A stretch of DNA of 64,000 nucleotides from Trinickia symbiotica (GCF_002934455.1 NZ_PTIR01000019.1:1-64000), one strand, 5' to 3'. Positions 44,755 to 54,894 are shown, numbered from the stretch's first letter. Notes: generated from the letters alone by a model not told the origin. Numbers and translations: made by a program.

Positions 44755-46093
44755 GTTCCTGTGCACGGTACGGGCGTTCATCCGCACGCGGTATGGCTTG
44801 CGATTCCCCAATCGCGCTTCGCTAGACCGATGGCAACGCCGTCGGCTCGATGCGTTCCTCTCGACGACCTTGGAAAAGGCGCCCTTCTATCGAGAGGCGT
44901 GCGTCAGCGAGTTGACATCGCTGCCCATCGTCCAGAAGCAAACGATGCTCGAACACTTCTCCGGGTTCAACACGCGCGGCATCGAACTCGAAAACGCCCT
45001 AGCGGCGGCGCGCGCCGCCGAAACCGGGCAACCACCGCCGACCGGCTTCGATCCGTCGCTCACGGCAGGATTGTCGAGCGGCACCCAAGGACGCCCCGGC
45101 GTCTTCCTCGCGAGCGCCGACGAGCGCGCGACATGGGCAGGCATCCTGCTCGCGCGGACGCTGGACCGCGATCTGCTCGGATGCCTCGTGCGAAGAATGA
45201 CACCTTTGCGTGTCGCGCTTTTCCTGCGTGCGAACAGCGCGCTTTACACGACGCTGAAAAGTCGGTTCATCGACTTCCGATTTTTCGATTTGCAATCGGG
45301 TGCGCATACCCATGCGGGGGCATTGGCGAAATTCGATCCGGACGTCCTCGTCGCGCCGGCCAGCGTTCTGGCCTGGCTCGCAAGCGAGTCGCTCGACGGC
45401 CGCTTGCCGCTGCAGCCGCGCAAACTCATCTCCGTCGCGGAGGTTCTCGAGCCCGACGACGAGCGGCGAATCCGCGCAGCTTATGGCAAGCCGGTGCACC
45501 AGTTATACCAGTGCACGGAAGGTTTCCTCGCTTACACATGCGAGCACGGATCGTTGCATCTCAACGAAGAGTTCGTCCATATCGAGGCCGAATGGCTTGA
45601 CGAGACTCGGACGCGGTTCGTCCCGATCATCACGGACTTCACGCGGCGAACGCAGATGATCGTCCGCTATCGTCTCGACGACATCTTGCGATTGCGGAGC
45701 GAGCCATGCCGATGCGGGCGTGTCACGCGCGCGCTGGCGGCCATCGATGGCCGCGTCGATGATGTGCTCTGGCTCCCCTCGTCGTCCACGGGGCGCCTGA
45801 TGCCCCTCTTTCCCGATGCCGTTCGGCATGCGATCGCACGACACGCCGATTGCGTCGTCGATTACACTCTCGCGCAGCACAATGTAACCCTGCATCTGGC
45901 GGTAGAAGGTGAAGAAGCCGCGTTCGCATCGGTGCGCCGGGCGATCGACGAATTGATCGTCATGCAGGGCATGACGCCGCCCGCCTGGCGGCGCGCGACC
46001 CTCGAAGCACGCGCGAACGCCGCCAAGCGCAGACGGATCGTTTGCGTCACGCGACCATCGGCGAGTCAATTCGACAGCATGCATTCGACATAG
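44741..46093 (+). CDS. F390-synthetase-related adenylate-forming enzyme
   Basis: A 450-residue protein of the CapK/F390-synthetase-like branch of the ANL adenylating enzymes. The Ser/Thr/Gly-rich loop GLSSGTQGRPG is at 110-120, followed by LYQCTEGFLAYTC (A5-like), MIVRYRLDDILRLRSEPC (A7-like) and ALAAIDGRVDDVLWL (A8 hinge). The Cys pair CRCGR is typical of the family. It would activate a carboxylate as acyl-AMP. True coenzyme F390 synthesis is unlikely because no F420 genes are seen. Confidence 0.78.
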   Translation: MKPAEFLCTVRAFIRTRYGLRFPNRASLDRWQRRRLDAFLSTTLEKAPFYREACVSELTSLPIVQKQTMLEHFSGFNTRGIELENALAAARAAETGQPPPTGFDPSLTAGLSSGTQGRPGVFLASADERATWAGILLARTLDRDLLGCLVRRMTPLRVALFLRANSALYTTLKSRFIDFRFFDLQSGAHTHAGALAKFDPDVLVAPASVLAWLASESLDGRLPLQPRKLISVAEVLEPDDERRIRAAYGKPVHQLYQCTEGFLAYTCEHGSLHLNEEFVHIEAEWLDETRTRFVPIITDFTRRTQMIVRYRLDDILRLRSEPCRCGRVTRALAAIDGRVDDVLWLPSSSTGRLMPLFPDAVRHAIARHADCVVDYTLAQHNVTLHLAVEGEEAAFASVRRAIDELIVMQGMTPPAWRRATLEARANAAKRRRIVCVTRPSASQFDSMHST

Positions 46094-46100
46094 AAACGCC

Positions 46101-47640
46101 ATGACGCGCAACGTTCTGATACTCGGAGGGCGAGCACCGGTCGCGCTGGATCACGCGCGTCGCTTCGCACATCAAGGCTGGACCGTCACGGTCGCGGACA
46201 GCATTTCCTGCTCGACCAGCGGTGCTTCCCGGGCCGTGAAGACGACGCTGCGCATCGCGTCGCCCCGTCACGAGCCGGCGCGATTCGCCGCAGATCTTGC
46301 GCGCGCCTGCAGCAGCCATGCCATCGAGCTGGTCGTGCCCACCTGCGAGGAAGTCTTTTTCGTCTCGCGCTATCGACAAAGCTTGCCGCAAGAGGTGCGC
46401 GTACTCGCGGACGATTTCGACAAGTTGCGCGATATCCATAGCAAGTGGCGCTTCCTTTCGCTCGCGCAAGGGTGCGGCGTCGAAGTCCCGTGGTCATCGA
46501 CGGTGACATCGATCGGCGAGGCGCGTGCCTGGGCCGGGACGAGACCCGTCGTATTGAAGCCGGAGTTCTCGCGATTCGGCGTTCACGTGCGGCTCTATCG
46601 GAATGGAATTCCGGACGATGCGCCCGAGCTCGCGCCACTGGGCCGATGGGTCGCTCAGAGGTATCAGACCGGCACCGAGTACTGCTCGTACAGCGTCGCG
46701 GACAAAGGGCGGGCTCGTCGCTCACAGTCTTTATCGCCCCACTTGGCGGATGCAAACGAGTTCGAGCTTTTATTTCGAACCGGCCAGCATCGAAGCGATC
46801 CGTGGCTTCGTCGCATCGTTCGCGAGAAAACTCGATTTCACGGGTCAATTGTCGTTCGACTGGATCCAGCATGTCGACGGCAAATTAAGCGTGCTCGAAT
46901 GCAACCCGCGTGCCTCGGAGTTCGATGGTCTGGTCTGGGTGCGGCTCGATGGCGAAGGCCCGAAGGAAATGCAATCGAATTCGCTGCCCGCGTTCATGCA
47001 TCGTTCCGCGGCACAGGCACAGCGTTTCGTCTGGCAATCGACGTGGAAGGGTCGCGCAATCGATGCGCTCGAAAATTTTCTCGATGCGCAACATACCCAT
47101 TTCGTGCACCGGGGTCTGGTGCGCAGCCCCCGTCACCGCCGCACGGCCGAGGCGACAGTCTCCCGTTCGGCGGGCTCGCTGAAAGTCGACTATCACGGCC
47201 ATGCCGATCAGAGCGGTCTGCTCTATCGGCTATTCGAATCGCCTCGCGAAGTCGAGCGCGCCTATTTCGATGCGGCCGCCGCGGGCACCGCGCAACTGGA
47301 ATATCGATACCGCAACGGCAGCGCGTTGTATTTCACCCTTCACTTCTCCCCGATCGGCGAATCGCTGACGCGCGTTCACGGAACGCTGCATGTCGAGAAC
47401 AGATGGGCGCCGCGCTGGGGTATCAGCCTTTTCGCGTGGCCGTTTTTGCGTCGCGTTCTGCGACAAGACCAAGCGATCGTCGAAGCGCAGGCAACGAACC
47501 GTCAACGCTTTCGACGCGAGGAAGTGATATCGACCGAACTCGACCTCGTCAGGCCTGCGCTCGACGCGGTGTGGACCTCCCGCACCTCCCACCTCATCGA
47601 CGAGCACGAGTGCGTACGAAAAGTGCGAATGCTGCTGTGA
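46101..47640 (+). pseudogene. ATP-grasp ligase gene with a single-base frameshift
   Basis: An ATP-grasp enzyme of about 512 residues if corrected. Frame one covers MTRNVLILGGRAPVALDHAR to GTEYCSYSVADKG. The continuation GLVAHSLYRPTW, FTGQLSFDWIQHVDGKLSV and LECNPRAS lies one frame over and runs to the stop at 47640. The break is at 46704-46706 (GACAAAGGGC): removing one A from the AAA restores one long open frame, and the total length then divides by three. It is eight bases after the previous gene and ends the operon. It may be a recent inactivation, a sequencing error or, less likely, programmed +1 shifting. ATP-grasp ligases make amide or thioester bonds from acyl-phosphates. Confidence 0.8.
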
Positions 47641-47718
47641 GGAAGCGACGAGCTTCGTCCATTGCGCGCCAGCGCTAAGTCAGACCCAGATCTCGCGACC
47701 GGAGCCGCCAGTCATCGA

Positions 47719-48930
47719 TTAGCGACAAGACCGGAATCCCACGAAAATGTCATTGCGGTGCGGCAGATAGAAATTTCGATAGCGAGGATGGCGCATCCGA
47801 TCGCGCGTGGCGAACGACGCGCCGCGTGCGCTGCGATGCGTATGAAACCAAGGTTCCGAATATGCGTCGTACGGATCCGCCGAAAAGCCCGCATACGGCT
47901 CGAAGCTATCGGCCATCCATTCCCAGACGGACTCGCCCCAATCGATGGCTCCACTGCAGGCGGCATACTCCCATTCCGCTTCGGTGGGCAGACGTCGGCC
48001 GCGCCAGCGGCAAAAGGCTTCCGCTTCGTACGCGTTGACGTGGCAGACCGGAAGCGAAAGCGGAAGCGGCTCCCATTGCCCGAACCAACGATGCTCCCAA
48101 TGCCCGGTACCGTCGCCTTCCGATTCGCGCCATCGCAGCGGCCTCTTGAGCCCAGTGTCTTTCAGCCACGCCTTGCCGTCTTCGGACCACCAGCGCTCGT
48201 CGCGATAGCCGTTCGCCTCGACGAACTCGGCGAATTCGGCGTTGCTCACGCATTGACGATCGATATGCGCCGGCGCAATTTCGACGGGATGCCGCCATTT
48301 CTCGTTATCGAAAACGAACCCTTCCTCGCTCGCGCCGCCCATCTCGAACACCCCGCCGCCGATGGCGACCTCGCGCGTGCCCGCGCCGCCGTCATCGTCG
48401 AGCGTCGCCAATGCGAGAGATTTATGCGGTGAATAATCGAGCGTCTGCCGCATATAGGTCAGGGCTTCCGCGTGCATGTCCTCGTGGTAGAGAGCAAGCC
48501 GAAAATAATAGAGCGCCTCGTCCGTCTCCGCGGCCGCGGCGAGCGCGGCTCGCACACGCTCGAGCACCGTATCCGCATACTCGAGAACCTCCGCCCGCGA
48601 CGGAAGGTCCAGGTGCCAGCGGTCGCGGTGCGCCACGCGCATCGAGTCGTACCAACGGTCGGCATGGTCGAGTATGGACGGACGGGTGGCCGCAAACCGG
48701 CCATCCGGGTCGCGCCGGGGATCGCGCAGTACCCAATGTTCCGTGAACCAGGCAATATGCGCATACTCCCATAGTGGCGGGTTGATGCCGCGGTCGTAGG
48801 GAACCTGCAGCTGCGCAGGCGTAAGATCCTGCAAGACGGCCCAGGTCGACCGGTGAGCGTCGACGAACGCCGCGTCCAGTTGCGATTTGTTCAAGTTCCT
48901 TGCCGCGATGCCATCGACTCGTAAGGTCAT
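47719..48930 (-). CDS. senA: Selenoneine synthase-type EgtB homologue
   Basis: A 403-residue protein with an N-terminal DinB-like domain carrying the iron triad H58, H149 and H153 (YHEDMHAEAL). Its C-terminal formylglycine-generating-enzyme-like domain has GGGVFEMGG, LPTEAEWEYAAC, GESVWEWMAD and the late GFRSC. EgtB-fold enzymes join hercynine to a sulfur donor; SenA instead joins hercynine to a selenosugar. The assignment to SenA rests on the adjacent SenB-type glycosyltransferase and the absence of egtD or egtA nearby. GGAGAACTC lies immediately before the ATG, inside the senB coding region. A true EgtB is the alternative. Confidence 0.78.
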   Translation of the reverse strand: MTLRVDGIAARNLNKSQLDAAFVDAHRSTWAVLQDLTPAQLQVPYDRGINPPLWEYAHIAWFTEHWVLRDPRRDPDGRFAATRPSILDHADRWYDSMRVAHRDRWHLDLPSRAEVLEYADTVLERVRAALAAAAETDEALYYFRLALYHEDMHAEALTYMRQTLDYSPHKSLALATLDDDGGAGTREVAIGGGVFEMGGASEEGFVFDNEKWRHPVEIAPAHIDRQCVSNAEFAEFVEANGYRDERWWSEDGKAWLKDTGLKRPLRWRESEGDGTGHWEHRWFGQWEPLPLSLPVCHVNAYEAEAFCRWRGRRLPTEAEWEYAACSGAIDWGESVWEWMADSFEPYAGFSADPYDAYSEPWFHTHRSARGASFATRDRMRHPRYRNFYLPHRNDIFVGFRSCR

Positions 48931-49945
48931 GAGTTCTCCAGTCGCCGAAGTCGCTATCGTCAGCCCGGCGTTGCGCGGTGCCAACAACGGCAACTGGCAG
49001 ACGGCGCACCGATGGTCGAAGTTTCTCAGCACTGCTTATCGAATTTCACTCACGGCGGAATGGCCGCCGACCGAGCACGCTCACAAGCAGCCACCCGACT
49101 GTCTGATCGCCTTGCATGCGCGGCGCTCGGCCCCCTCCATCGCCGCGTTCGCCGAGGCCTGCCCGGATCGTCCGCTCGTCGTCGTGCTGACAGGCACCGA
49201 TCTTTACCGCGACATTCGCTCCGACGAATCGGCCCGCCGCTCGCTCGATCTTGCCACGCACCTCGTCGTGCTGCAGGAAGAAGGCTTGGCCGAGCTTGCC
49301 GCGCCTCATCGAGTCAAGTGCCGCGTCATCTATCAGTCCGCGCCCGCGCCGAAGACGCACCCAGCAGCCGCGCGCAAAGGCCGGACTTTCGACGTCGTCA
49401 TGGTGGGGCATATGCGCGCCGAAAAAGACCCGCTGACGCCCATGCGTGCGCTTGACTGCCTGCCCGACGATTCGTCCGTGCGGCTGATTCACATCGGCCG
49501 CGCGCTCGCCGACGAGTATCGGCTCGCGGCCGAGGCATTGCAAGCGCGGGCCTGGCCCGGGACGCCGCGATACGTCTGGCTCGCCGAGCAGCTCCACGGC
49601 GCGACGCTACGGCATATCGCCGCCGCGCGGGCGCTGGTCGTCGCGAGCGTCATGGAAGGCGGCGCCAACGTGATCATCGAGGCCGTGAATGCAGGCGTGC
49701 CCGTCCTCGCGAGCCGCATTCCAGGCAACGTCGGCATGCTTGGCCGCGATTACAGCGGGTACTTCACGTTGGGCGATCACGAAGAACTGGCGCGCCTGCT
49801 CGATCGAGCGAGCCGCGATCGAGCGTTTCTGACGGAGCTGGAGCGACAATGTGCCGAGCGAGCGCCCTTATTCGCGCCGGAGAGGGAGCAAGCGGCAGTC
49901 GTCAAGCTCGTCGATGATGCGCTGTCCGCCGTGACGCCCCATTGA
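48929..49945 (+). CDS. senB: SenB-type selenosugar synthase (TIGR04348-like glycosyltransferase)
   Basis: A 338-residue GT-B glycosyltransferase starting MSSPVAEVAIVSPALRGANN, then GNWQTAHRWSKFL, VVVLTGTDLYRDI, VVMVGHMRAEKDPLTPM and SVMEGGANVIIEAV. In Variovorax SenB uses selenophosphate and UDP-GlcNAc to make the selenosugar for SenA. The ATG overlaps the senA ATG on the other strand (CATG at 48928-48931) and AAGG stands just upstream. No senC (selenophosphate synthetase) lies next to it, so selenophosphate would have to come from elsewhere. Confidence 0.8.
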   Translation: MSSPVAEVAIVSPALRGANNGNWQTAHRWSKFLSTAYRISLTAEWPPTEHAHKQPPDCLIALHARRSAPSIAAFAEACPDRPLVVVLTGTDLYRDIRSDESARRSLDLATHLVVLQEEGLAELAAPHRVKCRVIYQSAPAPKTHPAAARKGRTFDVVMVGHMRAEKDPLTPMRALDCLPDDSSVRLIHIGRALADEYRLAAEALQARAWPGTPRYVWLAEQLHGATLRHIAAARALVVASVMEGGANVIIEAVNAGVPVLASRIPGNVGMLGRDYSGYFTLGDHEELARLLDRASRDRAFLTELERQCAERAPLFAPEREQAAVVKLVDDALSAVTPH

Positions 49946-49984
49946 AGAACTTTGGCAACGGACACTAAATCAGTTATCGTAATC

Positions 49985-50001
49985 GGCCCCCCGAGGGGGG
50001 G
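49985..50001 (+). promoter_or_regulatory. C6/G7 inverted repeat upstream of frmA
   Basis: Six C (49987-49992), GA, then seven G (49995-50001) form a strong short hairpin or palindrome 30 bases before the frmA start. Poly-G/poly-C dyads are typical of CsoR/FrmR-family operators, but no frmR gene is seen here; it may also simply end senB transcription. Confidence 0.35.
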
Positions 50002-50028
50002 CGGGCAACCGATCAATCGAGGATATAA

Positions 50029-51138
<1,110 letters not shown>

Positions 51139-51159
51139 ATCTGGCGAAGGAGGCGAGCG

Positions 51160-52005
51160 ATGTTGGATCTGGTTGAGGAACATGCCTGCCATGGCGGCGT
51201 GCAGCGGATGTACCGGCACAATTCGGCGGCGATCGGCCTGCCGATGCGCTTTTCGGTATTCCTGCCGCCGCAGGCTAGCGCAGGACGCGTGCCCGGATTG
51301 TTCTACCTGGCGGGTCTCACGTGCACCGATGAGACGTTTCCGATCAAGGCCGGCGCGCAACGCTTCGCCGCCGAGCTCGGGCTCGCGCTCATTTCGCCGG
51401 ACACGAGCCCGCGCGGCGCCGGCGTGCCGGGCGAAACGGATTCGTGGGATTTCGGGGTGGGCGCCGGCTTCTATGTCGATGCGACCCAGGCGCCGTGGTC
51501 GAAGCACTATCGGATGTACACGTACGTGCGCGACGAACTGCGCGACGCGGTCAGGTCGAACCTGCCCATCGACGGAGCACGGCTCGGCATCTTCGGCCAC
51601 TCGATGGGTGGACACGGGGCGCTGATGCTCGCGCTGCGCAATCCTGACCTCTATCGATCGGTATCGGCGTTCGCGCCGATCGCCGCGCCGATGCGCTGCC
51701 CCTGGGGCGAAAAGGCGTTCAGCGGCTATCTCGGCGCCGACCGCGAAGCATGGAAAGCGTACGACGCGAGCGAGCTCGTCGCGCACGCGTCGCGGCGCTT
51801 CGATGAAGGGATTCTCGTCGATCAGGGGCTGGCGGATCCGTTTCTCGAACGCGAGCTCTATCCGGACGTGTTCGAAGCAGCCTGCCGGGCAGCGGGACAG
51901 CCGCTCACGCTGCGTCGTCACGAGGGCTACGATCACGGGTATTTCTTCATCCAGACGTTCATCGCGGATCACATCGTGCATCATGCGCGCGTGCTGCGAG
52001 GGTAA
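51160..52005 (+). CDS. frmB: S-formylglutathione hydrolase
   Basis: A 281-residue esterase-D-type alpha/beta hydrolase. The nucleophile Ser is in FGHSMGGHGALM, GLTCTDETFPIKAGAQR surrounds the oxyanion region, and the late HEGYDHGYFFI carries the catalytic His. It hydrolyses S-formylglutathione to formate plus glutathione, completing the pathway begun by frmA. AAGGAGG at 51147-51153 is a perfect ribosome site, 21 bases after the frmA stop. The tail is followed by a convergent LacI gene. Confidence 0.93.
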   Translation: MLDLVEEHACHGGVQRMYRHNSAAIGLPMRFSVFLPPQASAGRVPGLFYLAGLTCTDETFPIKAGAQRFAAELGLALISPDTSPRGAGVPGETDSWDFGVGAGFYVDATQAPWSKHYRMYTYVRDELRDAVRSNLPIDGARLGIFGHSMGGHGALMLALRNPDLYRSVSAFAPIAAPMRCPWGEKAFSGYLGADREAWKAYDASELVAHASRRFDEGILVDQGLADPFLERELYPDVFEAACRAAGQPLTLRRHEGYDHGYFFIQTFIADHIVHHARVLRG

Positions 52006-52032
52006 TTCGCTCGAACGTTCAGCGGCAGTCGC

Positions 52033-53094
52033 TCAGGACTGCAGATAAGGACTGGCCCTGACGTTAGCCGAGCAGAACAGGCGGAATTCGACGGGCTGGG
52101 AGGGCGGGGCTTCGTCGACCACGCGGCACGCGTGCAGAACGTGCTGCAGGGCCGATATCACCTGCCCGTCCGGGTCCTGATCGATCGCGATATCCATGAG
52201 GCCGGCCTCGATGTAGTCGCGATGCCGGTCGAGCATTTCATGCCCGACCCACACCACCTTTCCCGCGCCGCCGAATCCGCGCAGCGCCGCTTCGATCCCC
52301 GCTGAGCCGTAGCCTGTGTTGTAGATCGCGACGAGCCCTCCGCGCTTGAGCGCGGCGCTCACCGCTCGATAGCATTGGTCATCCTCATCGCGCGTCTCGG
52401 AGGGCTCGACCTCGCAAGTGAGGTGCGCGAAGCGCTCGGCGAGCTCCATGCGGCACCCTTCGATGCGATCGATATGGGCCCGATAGTCCATACGCGCCGG
52501 CAGCAACAAGACCCTGCCCGGCTGCTTGGCGAGACGCCCCACGAAGTACCCGGCGGTGCGGCCGGCGCGCAGGTTGTCGATACCCGCATAGTGGGCCCGG
52601 TCGATACCCGCGATATCGGTCACCATCGTGACGACCGCTTCGCCTTGCCCGATTGCCGCCGCCAGCGCGTCGCGCACACGCGGCGTATCGCGCGCGGTCA
52701 CGACGAGTGCCGCGCGCCGGTAGCGCGAGCGGCCGACGATCTCCGGAATTCGCTCTTCATCCTCGCCCGACATCGGCACGACGTGCACGACGACTCGCTT
52801 GTCGAGCATCTGGACAGAGCGCTGTAGCGCCTGACGCAGGCGGGCAAAAAACGGCGCATTGCTATCGGGCACGAGCACGTCGATATGGATCAGGCCGTGA
52901 TGCGTGTCGGGCAAAAGGCGCGGCAACGCGAGCTTTCGCGCGGCCGCGACGACGCGTTCGCGCGTCTTGGGCGACACGCTGCCGCGCTCGTTCAACACGC
53001 GATCGACCGTGGTCGTGCTGACCCCGGCAAGCTCGGCAATCTCGACGAAACGTGCGGTCCGCTTTCTCCATTTGGCCTGACCTGCTTCCGACAC
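52033..53094 (-). CDS. LacI family regulator with sugar-binding-type sensor domain
   Basis: A 353-residue LacI-type regulator. The helix-turn-helix is FVEIAELAGVSTTTVDRVLN with hinge GSVSPKTRERVVAAARKL, followed by a periplasmic-binding-protein-like effector domain (IHIDVLVPDSNAPFFARLRQ, GIDNLRAGRTAGYFVGRL, IYNTGYGSAGIEAAL). The GTG start at 53094 is supported by GGAGAAGC just upstream; the long N-terminal frame before it overlaps the divergent control region. The effector is probably a sugar or inositol derivative. It is divergent from the mocD/mocE-like genes, which it likely controls. Confidence 0.85.
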   Translation of the reverse strand: MSEAGQAKWRKRTARFVEIAELAGVSTTTVDRVLNERGSVSPKTRERVVAAARKLALPRLLPDTHHGLIHIDVLVPDSNAPFFARLRQALQRSVQMLDKRVVVHVVPMSGEDEERIPEIVGRSRYRRAALVVTARDTPRVRDALAAAIGQGEAVVTMVTDIAGIDRAHYAGIDNLRAGRTAGYFVGRLAKQPGRVLLLPARMDYRAHIDRIEGCRMELAERFAHLTCEVEPSETRDEDDQCYRAVSAALKRGGLVAIYNTGYGSAGIEAALRGFGGAGKVVWVGHEMLDRHRDYIEAGLMDIAIDQDPDGQVISALQHVLHACRVVDEAPPSQPVEFRLFCSANVRASPYLQS

Positions 53095-53177
53095 CGCTTC
53101 TCCTCCGCTGATGCTGTGATCTGGGGCCGAAGTCGTACCGTAGAGCTTTGGCGAAATCTCGTCAATCTTCGGGTTGA

Positions 53178-53195
53178 GCGACAAGCGCTTCTCGC
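53178..53195. promoter_or_regulatory. Candidate LacI-family operator
   Basis: An 18-base palindrome centred on AAGCGCTT (53183-53190) with flanks GCGA/TCGC and one mismatched pair. Central CG and an AAGCGCTT-like core are usual for LacI-family sites. It lies in the 163-base region between the LacI gene and the desaturase gene. Confidence 0.55.
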
Positions 53196-53257
53196 CTAAC
53201 TTGATCACACGTTCGGACAGCAAGAACACGCACTTCAAACAAATCAAGGAGACACGG

Positions 53258-54352
53258 GTGCCTGATACGGAGACTCGCTCGCGCACGGCTTCCTCCGCGT
53301 CGCGATACGCGGCCTACCGGCTCATCGGCGGGGCCGGCGAACGCGCGCGAGCCGCCGGCCTCGTCAACGCCGAGTGGTACAAGTGCGCCGTTCCGCGTCC
53401 TCTCATGAAGCAGTTGATGCAACGCAGCGATGCGGCCGCGATACGCGACACGGTGATCTGGTATGCGGCCATCGTCTTCAGTGGCGTGCTGGCGTGGTTC
53501 GCGTGGCATGCCCATTCGCTTTGGGCGATTCCGGCATTCTTCCTCTACGGCACGCTGTATTGCAGTCCCGCCGATTCACGCTGGCACGAGTGCGGGCACG
53601 GTACCGCGTTCAAGACGAGGTGGATGAACGACGCGCTCTATCAAGTCGCCTCGTTTCAGATTTTTCGTCGCGCAACGGTCTGGCGCTGGAGTCATGCGCG
53701 CCATCATACGGACACGCTCGTCGTGGGCCGCGATCCGGAGATCGCATCGCCTCGGCCAACCGACTGGCTCGGGATTGCGCTCAACGCCGTGGCGCTGAAG
53801 CACGTTTCGAACGAGTTGCCGAAGATGCTGGCCGCCGCATTCGGTCGAATAGACGACGAGGCCCGGACCTACGTGCCTGAGTCGGAATGGCCGAAAGTCA
53901 TCCGGGAAGCGCGAATCACCGTTGCGATCCATGCCGCAGTCATCGCCGCGTGCGTCTACTTCCGTACCTTTCTTCCGCTCCTTTATATCGGGTTGCCGAG
54001 CCTCTACGGCGCCTGGCTCTATCTGTACTTCGGCCTGACCCAGCATGCCGGCATGCCCGAAAACGTGCTCGATCATCGCCTCAACTGCAGGACGGTGATG
54101 ATGAATCCGCTGTTCCGGTTTCTCTACTGGAACATGAACTATCACGTCGAACATCATATGTTTCCGATGGTTCCTTTCCACGCACTGCCGCGGTTGCACG
54201 AGGTGGTGAAAGCAGACATGCCCCCGCGCTATGGCAGCACGATCGCGGCCTACGCCGAAATCATTCCGGCGCTGATCCGGCAGACGCGGGATCCTTCATA
54301 CCACGTAACACGACCGGTGCCAGGCGCCCCGCGCACTGCCGGGCAGGCCTGA
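53258..54352 (+). CDS. MocD-like fatty-acid-desaturase-family di-iron oxygenase
   Basis: A 364-residue membrane di-iron protein with the three histidine boxes of the desaturase/hydroxylase family: H110-ECG-H114, H146-AR-HH150, and HVEHHMFP near residue 295. At least three hydrophobic segments are present. With a Rieske ferredoxin directly downstream it matches the MocD/MocE pair implicated in rhizopine (3-O-methyl-scyllo-inosamine) O-demethylation. A lipid desaturase or other hydroxylase is the alternative. AAGGAGA (53247-53253) supports the GTG start at 53258. A sugar-type LacI regulator upstream favours a carbohydrate-like substrate. Confidence 0.72.
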   Translation: MPDTETRSRTASSASRYAAYRLIGGAGERARAAGLVNAEWYKCAVPRPLMKQLMQRSDAAAIRDTVIWYAAIVFSGVLAWFAWHAHSLWAIPAFFLYGTLYCSPADSRWHECGHGTAFKTRWMNDALYQVASFQIFRRATVWRWSHARHHTDTLVVGRDPEIASPRPTDWLGIALNAVALKHVSNELPKMLAAAFGRIDDEARTYVPESEWPKVIREARITVAIHAAVIAACVYFRTFLPLLYIGLPSLYGAWLYLYFGLTQHAGMPENVLDHRLNCRTVMMNPLFRFLYWNMNYHVEHHMFPMVPFHALPRLHEVVKADMPPRYGSTIAAYAEIIPALIRQTRDPSYHVTRPVPGAPRTAGQA

Positions 54353-54397
54353 AGCGACGACATCACCTGGGCCGAAAGCTCGGGGAGGAGATGAAAC

Positions 54398-54706
54398 ATG
54401 ACGCAGTGGATCGACGCGGCGGCGTTGGGCGACATCGAAGACGAGGATGTCATGCGCTTTGATCATGCGGGCCGCACGTATGCCATTTATCGAGTCGACG
54501 GCGACGTCTACGCCAGCGACGGACTTTGCACACATGAGCACGCGCACCTGAGCGACGGATTCGTGATGGGGCACGTGATCGAATGCCCGAAGCACAACGG
54601 CCGTTTCGACCTGCGCGACGGCCGCCCGCTCTGCGCGCCGGTGTGCGAGAAGCTCAAGACCTACCCGGCGAAGGTCGAGGGCGGACGAATTCTCATCGAG
54701 GTCTGA
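54398..54706 (+). CDS. MocE-like Rieske [2Fe-2S] ferredoxin
   Basis: A 102-residue Rieske-type ferredoxin with cluster ligands C44, H46, C63 and H66 (CTHEHAHLSD...CPKHNGRF). It belongs to the MocE/NirD-like small Rieske family and probably feeds electrons to the preceding di-iron oxygenase. The start has GGGGAGGAG about 10 bases upstream. A dedicated reductase (MocF-like) is not present in the window, so a shared NAD(P)H-ferredoxin reductase would be needed. Confidence 0.85.
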   Translation: MTQWIDAAALGDIEDEDVMRFDHAGRTYAIYRVDGDVYASDGLCTHEHAHLSDGFVMGHVIECPKHNGRFDLRDGRPLCAPVCEKLKTYPAKVEGGRILIEV

Positions 54707-54894
54707 CGTCATGGATTCGGGCCGGCCCGGAGCTTCGTCAGATAAATGGGGTTTGCACGTATGCGCAGGGCATAGCTGTGGGCGCCGGAAGTACGTCGCA
54801 AATAGCGAGGTAAAGCTCAAAGGTCTTCTCGTATAAGGGCAAACGCGCAATCCCTCGGCGGCGCCGGCGCCAGTCGTCACTATGCAAATCGCCT

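Noticed and set aside
44741-46093. Genuine coenzyme F390 synthetase
   Set aside because: No F420 biosynthesis or F420-dependent genes are seen; only the fold and motifs match.
46690-46720. Programmed ribosomal frameshift in the ATP-grasp gene
   Set aside because: The needed shift is +1 and no known +1 signal, slow codon plus stop, is present; an indel is simpler.
47719-48930. Ergothioneine EgtB as the assignment
   Set aside because: Possible by fold, but the adjacent TIGR04348-like glycosyltransferase and lack of egt genes favour senA.
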